DNA from: Diphasiastrum complanatum
Lineage: Eukaryota > Streptophyta > Lycopodiopsida > Lycopodiales > Lycopodiaceae
DNA length: 64,000 nucleotides
Assembly: GCA_029204225.1 (NCBI GenBank)
Contig: CM055092.1
Location: 72,752,857 to 72,816,856 of the forward strand
Direction of reading: 5' to 3'
Position 1 is the first letter of the stretch; each line of letters starts with the position of its first letter. Shown here piece by piece: positions 59,835 to 64,000 of this stretch. A program made the translations under genes and the position numbers. Under the pieces are notes generated by a model, which did not search any database, was not told the DNA's origin, and saw nothing but the letters and a program-made list of their open reading frames with translations.

Positions 59835-60754
59835 GCTGCTGCTGCTGTTGCTGATGTTGTTGTTGTTGTTGTTGCTGCTGTTGCTGTTGTTGTTGCTGTT
59901 GCTGCTGTTGTTGTTGTTGTCGTGCATGCATCTGCAGCCGTTGTGCATTAGTTATGATCATATTTTGAGGAAGACCTTGCCCAGAATTATTTGTCATTGG
60001 ACCTTGTGACAACCCAACGATGCCGGACAAAGCTGACCCTTGACCAGTGTTATTAGTAAGAGAAGGCTGTGGAATTCCAGTGATGGTTGGTAATGAAGAC
60101 CCCACTCCTGAAGAGCCTTGCATGCTGTTAGCTGGCATTCCCGTCTGATTAAGCACTTGCTGCCTTTGAGGCTGCCCAGGTAACTGTAAGGTGTTAGCTT
60201 GACCTTGGTTTCTCATTTGTTGCTGCATGAGAGACGCTGAACAAGAGACACACCTTAGTACGTTGGGAAAGAATTAACCTTAGGACATCTGTAGCATGAA
60301 AAACTGTAGAAAACAGTGAGAAACAAGCAAAACAAAGAAACATCCAGGCAATCTAAGCCTAAATGGCACAATATAAATTAGACCAATATGTCTCTGCTGC
60401 TAAACAAAATCGTATGCTTACATCATCTAAAGATGTTAGGGCACCCCTTCTCCTATTCTCCAATTGAACTTGTGGACAATAATACATGCTATCATCCTAA
60501 AGTGGCTTCTCACACTATGAAAGCTTTGAAGGAAAAAACCTTGAGGGTGGCTAAGTTCAGTAACAAATCACAAGTATATCAACAAGAACAAAGTAGCTAA
60601 ATTAAGTTTTCGAGAAACGGATACCTGGGTCCGGCTGCTTGACAGGAGCCTGACCAGCCGTACCTGAGCTAGCTGCTGGGGGGTTGTTCAGACCACCTTG
60701 AGCTTTTGTCTCCAACGAAAGCATTTTCACCGAGATTTTTCGAAGATAGTCTTG
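36717..60754 (-). CDS. MED15: Mediator complex subunit 15 (plant KIX-domain type), 5' incomplete
   Basis: MED15 belongs to the tail of the Mediator complex and links activators to RNA polymerase II in the nucleus. Nine exons, read downward: 60,754-60,625; 60,236-58,896; 58,773-58,703; 58,571-58,497; 47,851-46,430; 45,751-45,407; 37,801-37,613; 37,133-37,042; 36,909-36,717. All introns are GT-AG and all joins keep frame, giving 1,285 residues and a TGA stop. The first exon is the end of the KIX domain (QDYLRKISVKMLSLETKAQ), followed by DPASLMQQQMRNQGQ, a long Gln-rich region, the conserved block VLKEKYFQDMKDLYSML and KDVLHRMIPYLSAPKGSLPK, a second Gln-rich region, a Ser-rich region with SKRLKRSLDSIALSV, and the family-typical C-terminus EEEIREINDHLIDTVV, RLLIPPGYPDCLPVVLRLHL, MARAWDECARNAIAEAA. 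Arabidopsis MED15 is about 1,300 residues, so only the start is missing. No stop or frameshift was seen, so it looks functional. Confidence 0.93.
38430..38890. repeat. Transposon-end-like palindromes in MED15 intron
   Basis: Clusters of GTTTCGAAAC-type palindromes: TTCGAAACGCGTTTTGATG near 38,472, GAATCGGACCGATTCGACC near 38,633, and GAACGCGTTCCGTTCCGGAACG near 38,858. The first resembles the ends of the hAT-like insert at 56,694-57,149. Probably decayed non-autonomous DNA transposons. Confidence 0.4.
38891..41155. other. Intron sequence without recognisable feature
   Basis: Part of the 7.6-kb MED15 intron (37,802-45,406). No coding or repeat structure that I can support on either strand. 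Confidence 0.35.
41156..41385. repeat. Tandem duplication, 115-bp unit
   Basis: Two nearly identical copies (41,156-41,270 and 41,271-41,385), each from GTTTTGAGAAGATTC through an A-run to AACCAGGCCGGTTCGAA. Few differences imply a recent event. Confidence 0.9.
42019..42920. repeat. 900-bp inverted repeat (foldback) in MED15 intron
   Basis: Two arms of about 445 bp meet at 42,465-42,470 with almost no loop. The outer ends read ACCGGTAGACCAACAACCCG (left) and its complement (right). The centre is a further perfect hairpin (TATTGGTATCTTATACCAATA). Matching blocks in order include AGTGCACTACTAGTGGTGCA, TTGGAGGGTATAAGTATACC and CTTGGGGGCTAGATCTG. Mismatches and small gaps are scattered. A transcript through it would form a long double-stranded hairpin. 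Confidence 0.9.
43320..43515 (+). pseudogene. Short unidentified coding-like fragment
   Basis: An open stretch reading ILQEHLGLSAQPSSSTRLQR, then SKATIHKFFSTLDVDLDE and a Ser/Glu-rich end, stopping at 43,515 just before the LINE fragment. Protein-like composition, but I do not recognise it. Confidence 0.3.
43516..44700 (+). pseudogene. Non-LTR (LINE) reverse transcriptase, C-terminal fragment
   Basis: Several frames give the region after the polymerase fingers of plant LINE proteins: QPLKVVSSYTYLGGLFNGP (43,548), then TKCRLFDIIVTPTVLYSIEA (43,710), ISPLLVDALF, and a terminal zinc-finger-like motif with CSLGKVETKEHFIFRCPAY (44,371). The catalytic YADD part is absent, as usual for a 5'-truncated or fragmentary copy. 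Stops and shifts are present. It lies in the MED15 intron, antisense to the gene. Confidence 0.6.
45061..45118. repeat. (TC)23(AC)6 microsatellite
   Basis: Uninterrupted TC repeats from 45,061 to 45,106, then AC repeats to 45,118, inside the MED15 intron. Confidence 0.95.
45904..46265. repeat. Duplicated segment in the 678-bp MED15 intron
   Basis: TTTCCTACATATATA and GAGATTCTAATGAG with flanks occur twice (45,904-46,065 and 46,181-46,265), offset about 277 then 200 bp, so one copy has lost internal sequence. Confidence 0.6.
47852..51923. other. MED15 intron sequence, no gene recognised
   Basis: First part of the 10.6-kb intron (47,852-58,496). No transposon protein is seen. A small minus-strand frame at 51,618-51,424 has a hydrophobic stretch (FIRLSFILIMLSLSCISHA) like a signal peptide, but no peptide-hormone motif. 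Confidence 0.35.
51924..52525 (+). mobile_element. Copia 5' LTR in MED15 intron
   Basis: 602 bp from TGTTGGAGATGG to CCCAGACA, matched by the LTR at 57,482-58,064. It is followed directly by a primer site. The element reads against MED15. No clear target duplication was found (ATTTT before, TTTCT after the far LTR). Confidence 0.85.
52526..52537 (+). other. Primer-binding site, tRNA-Met type
   Basis: TGGTATCAGAGC directly after the LTR end, the standard copia primer site. Confidence 0.85.
54148..54277. repeat. 54-bp tandem duplication plus inverted copy in integrase
   Basis: 54,148-54,201 and 54,202-54,255 encode WMMAQGQLSSQFWAEAVA and WMMAQAQLLSQFWAKAIA. Directly after, 54,258-54,277 is the reverse complement of 54,228-54,249 with one mismatch and one base missing, forming a 20-bp hairpin with a short loop. 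Confidence 0.85.
55725..56395. repeat. Inserted block of decayed ~60-70 bp tandem repeats
   Basis: Variants of TCCATCGCTGGACAG occur near 55,772, 55,842, 55,912, 55,961, 56,090, 56,150, 56,210 and 56,271, mostly 60-70 bp apart. The block replaces about 12 residues of the polyprotein between MYLMVCT and FSSNPSMAHW. No target duplication or coding sequence was seen. Confidence 0.65.
56694..57149. mobile_element. hAT-like non-autonomous insertion, 456 bp
   Basis: Flanked by an 8-bp duplication ACGAGGTG (56,686-56,693 and 57,150-57,157). Removing one copy and the insert restores an open RNase H frame through LANEVIWLQ. Near both ends lie inverted GTTTCAAAACGC motifs (56,713 and 57,120). An 8-bp duplication with subterminal repeats suggests hAT. 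On minus the insert has an 86-codon frame (56,769-57,029) with ENALENVISRGEAVCGDYGH, possibly a captured exon; I do not recognise it. Confidence 0.6.
57472..57481 (+). other. Polypurine tract of intronic copia
   Basis: CAAGAGGGAG directly precedes the 3' LTR, the usual site for priming of second-strand synthesis. One C interrupts the purine run. Confidence 0.6.
57482..58064 (+). mobile_element. Copia 3' LTR in MED15 intron
   Basis: 583 bp matching 51,924-52,525. The first base is C where the 5' LTR has T (CGTTGGAGATGG). The segment around 57,565-57,640 differs by small deletions and replacements. It ends CTCGGACA at 58,064, about 430 bp before the MED15 exon at 58,497. Confidence 0.85.
59460..59930. 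repeat. Long CAG/CAA tract encoding poly-glutamine in MED15
   Basis: Within the second exon in the window, nearly every codon on the minus strand is CAG or CAA for over 140 codons, with longest pure runs at about 59,803-59,850 and 59,463-59,545. CAG and CAA are mixed, which stabilises such tracts. Open frames on the opposite strand (poly-Leu, poly-Ala) are shadows. Confidence 0.9.
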
Positions 60755-63700
60755 CTGCACATAAAATAATCATGGAATCACAGCTAAGCAAATCAAACTA
60801 ATGTACTCTGTTTACTGGAAACAAGGGACAGGAATCAACCAACTTGCCAAGAGATGAACAATGGCAGATTCTAGAGAATATGGGAAACATGCTGCAAGCT
60901 AGACTATACAAAGCATCAAGGAATTAAGTACCTCTCCTCCTGATTCCCTATGTTCTGATTCAATAAACCGTCTTCTGCAATCATGTGGTACTACAGTCAC
61001 GACGGTTTGACAGTTTAAACAAGTACAACCCTAAGAGGTAATATCATTTCTCTAGACATTTATGAACAGCATTCATTCATGCGGGCTATAATTGGTCCCT
61101 AGAAAGTGAATCACAGACCTAGCCCTGATTGGACCCAGACAACAAGAATACACCTGTAGAGCCTCTTGGAAGTAATGACTTCGACTTTGCTGTCCAAGGT
61201 GTTGTATCTATGTAATGTACAAAAAGTACAATGTAAAAATGGAATTTAAGAGTTGTGGTCAAAAAGTCGAAAACCAGTATGTCGTAAGTGACATGCAAAG
61301 TATCACATAGAACAGGGAACTGACGATAGTACTGCACATAGAATGATAATTCATTACAGTTTCCATAAGAATCATGAAAAGACAACGCAATGGTTCATGA
61401 ATTGCCAAATCATACCCTTTCAAACCACGATTCCAGCTCCAATAGGAATTGGCCAATTTAACCTGGGTATTTTTTTTCAACCAGCCTGTTGAGAAAAAAA
61501 GCCTAAACAGGCAGAATTTCCTGCCTGATCAGGCTATCTTATTTTTATTTTTTATGAAGAACTTTGGGGTTGCTTATTGGAGATGGAAGGGAGGAGAAAG
61601 AAGAGTGGAGATAGACAGAAGGATAGATTGGAGAGGAGATAGGTCATAGGAGAGATTGGAGGAGATAGAATGAGAGTGGACAAGATAGAAGACATTGGAC
61701 AGTATTAGGTATTTGAGAGTTTGATGTCCCTAGCATCAAGTGTGTCCCAAATAATGCTTAAGGTGGGAGTAGGCGATACCCGTAGATGGCCAATAGGGGG
61801 AGTTACGACACATAGCAAGAGTGCCATGCAATTGCCCGTGATACATGAAAAGGCACATTCCATTCAAGGGGCGCTCAACTATACACAACATCGTCATGAG
61901 GCTACAGTTGGGGTGATGTAGAGCACGTATTGGGTACCAAGCAAACAACTATTGTTTGGTGTTTATACATCTCTAATAGACCAAGCTCAAAAGGTAGGCC
62001 AAGGTGGATTGAATTGGTGCAAGGAATGTGCAACAAGGGAGAAGGCAAAATGGTTTCTTTCAACACTAAACTACATCGAGCTAAGTTGGTAAATGCTTTG
62101 CAAAAGCATAAACATAAGGATGTGGTGGTTGATCTACAATGTCAAATCTTCAACAATTGTTATGAACTGGAAACATTTTACCAATGAAGTAAACTCCAAT
62201 GATAGTTTTTGAGGAAAGAGATAGAAGCAAACTATCCAAGAGTATAATTGAAAATCCAGTACCAAACGACTTTCCAACTTCTTCAAAGTGGTCAAATACC
62301 AAGTTATGGGAGAAACATCACATAGAGAGGAAATGGACAACAATAATTAACGTAGAATGATGAATCATGACATACTCTAAAAGACTCATGATAATAACAA
62401 GTTTATCTAATGCCAAAACCTAAATACAAAGAAGCCTACATAAAATTGTGCTAAGCTAAGCTACCAAGCAATCCATCTACAAACAATGAGGCATTAAGTA
62501 TTTATGATTGGCTAGGAAGTCCAACAAGAGCCCTACGGAATTAATTGAGCTTATCCCAAAGCCCAATCACCAACAAGACTACGGGACCTTACCCTACCGC
62601 TAAAAGGGCCTAAAGGCCTAATCACGTGTCATTGTCTATTGACAAATGATAGTTGATGAGGTGTCAGATTCCAAGCATTTTTATTGTGATACCAAAAACT
62701 TCAACGCTTAATCCCACTAGTGATTTGAGGTGACAGTTCAACTAGAAAGCACCTAGCTAGATCAGTGGTGAACTAGCTTAGATGGTTATGTTATTCTTAG
62801 CCCAAGATAATTTAATTAATTGACCATTTTAGTGTCTATGGTGGCAAGTGTGTGGGGCCCAAGGCACCTACCAACTATAATGGTAGACCTACAAGGTACT
62901 ATCTTATGTTGCAAATCTCTTCTACTTGTGTAGTAATTATTGGAATAAAACATCATGTGTTGCATTGAGCCATCGCTAAGATCTCTTCCTTTTATAAGTG
63001 AACTGCTATCGATGAGTTATGTATTGTGTCACCAGTAGATCTTGAATGATATTGAGTGTTTGCTCAAGATACTTAAAAAAAATGGCATGTGTGCGTGATC
63101 TGAATTTCCAGCATTCAATATCAGAGTCGATACTAGTAATGTGCACCTGCAAGAGTTAAGAGTTTCATGAGCAATAAGAGCTCTTGAGAGTTTATGTGAT
63201 TGAGCACTTGTGTAACTAGGTCCAAACAGTGCCCACCCTGTGTTGTCTCATGTGTGTCTCATGAGGAGAGATTGCTCGTGTTATAATAGTGAGGGAATTT
63301 TCTCTATGAGAGAGCAATGGGTTTTCTTTCTAGTCTTTGAGCCAGAACCTACTTTTGGGTGGAAAATCAAATTGTACCAAAAGTACAAGCTACATCAACC
63401 TCTACCAGCACCTGGCAAGCCGTTAACACAAGAGAATCATACTCAAGTGTAGAAGTCAAGGTCCAAGGACTAGAAGAAGTATCAACTCAAGTTTCTGGAT
63501 GTTTTTGAGTATCTAAGGAGCAATCAATGCCATCTGAAATATGCTTTTTGAATTCTCTCCAAAAAAATTTCAGAGTCAAGACAAGCTCAAAGAAAATAAT
63601 GAGAGCATAAGGCCTAACATCCTACACATATAGATACTAGAAGATAAAATTCTCTATCATCCTTGTCAACTACTAATAAACAATTTCTCAAGAATCCTAT

Positions 63701-64000
63701 ATCTTGAATCTATTGCATTCATATGTAATAGAATGCCACAGGGTGGGTGTTTGGGCAATTATTGTCTTGATACAGGTTTGAAGACTCAAAATACTTCCTT
63801 TTACAAACATATGGCCTGTGAAAGTACATCGACCTTTGTTATAACCATTCTCTATAGAATGAATAATAATGTCCAGTTACAAATCCTCAAGAACCAAGGG
63901 TATATTTGATTGTCACCATATCAGCGCAACATCATACCGACAAATAACTTTCTACTAATTGAAACCTATTACCCGTTGGATGATTCAGTAGGTGATAGAC
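60755..64000. other. MED15 intron or 5' flank; no exon recognised
   Basis: No sequence for the first two-thirds of the KIX domain was found on minus, so the next exon lies beyond the window. 61,565-61,700 is purine-rich (GGAGATAGA-type). Near 62,990 a TATA box (TTTTATAAGTG) and at 63,117 ATATCAGAGTCGATA, a degenerate tRNA-Met primer site, suggest a plus-strand copia LTR end. Nothing else can be supported. Confidence 0.4.

Noticed and set aside
59076-60009. Long plus-strand frames rich in Ala, Val or Leu opposite the MED15 glutamine tract
   Set aside because: They are antisense readings of CAG/CAA repeats; the minus-strand frame is the conserved protein.
60930-60980. A possible KIX exon on minus (RRFIESEHRESGGE)
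   Set aside because: It does not match the expected KIX residues before QDYLRKIS, and splice sites do not keep frame.
61119-61480. Minus-strand frames upstream of the MED15 KIX exon
   Set aside because: No resemblance to MED15 or other proteins; probably chance frames in an intron.

Overview
This window is nuclear DNA of a land plant. The anchor is one host gene on the minus strand: a plant-type Mediator subunit 15 (MED15, KIX-domain co-activator). Nine consecutive exons (60,754 down to 36,717) splice in frame with GT-AG introns and end at a natural stop. The 5' end, with most of the KIX domain, lies beyond 64,000. Introns of 10.6 and 7.6 kb filled with transposons point to a large, repeat-rich genome such as a fern, lycophyte or gymnosperm. 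I cannot fix the lineage from sequence alone.

Left part (1-36 kb): almost entirely retrotransposon-derived. A Ty3/gypsy element starts with an LTR at 3,678-4,496, followed by a tRNA-Asp-type primer site, gag with several zinc knuckles, a retropepsin and an integrase. Reverse transcriptase and RNase H are missing. Downstream lies an extra open reading frame (ORF3) with its own TATA box. Its other half and the second LTR lie at 19,984-22,089 in opposite orientation. A Ty1/copia element is split at the same two points (12,785 and 22,090). The simplest reading is one 9.3-kb inversion that cut both elements. A second, older ORF3 copy lies at 1,750-3,590 (minus). Inside the inverted segment are a decayed CENH3-like histone reading frame, an acidic unknown reading frame diverging from it across a G-box-rich promoter-like region, an isolated exon of an unknown gene, and copia/LTR debris.

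From 22 to 36 kb come the copia element (interrupted by an LTR-like insertion and cut off near 25,742), a Ulp1-like protease gene fragment with introns, a minus-strand copia remnant (26,947-29,303), copies of an LTR-like dispersed repeat, and a minus-strand Ty3/gypsy gag-protease remnant that ends about 400 bp beyond the MED15 stop codon.

Right part (36.7-64 kb): the MED15 gene. Its 7.6-kb intron holds a 900-bp near-perfect inverted repeat and a LINE reverse-transcriptase fragment. Its 10.6-kb intron holds a nearly full-length but dead copia element with two LTRs (51,924-58,064), itself carrying a 456-bp hAT-like insertion and a block of decayed tandem repeats. No tRNA, rRNA, CRISPR array or prokaryotic gene was seen. 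Apart from MED15, every coding region here carries stops or frameshifts or is a fragment.
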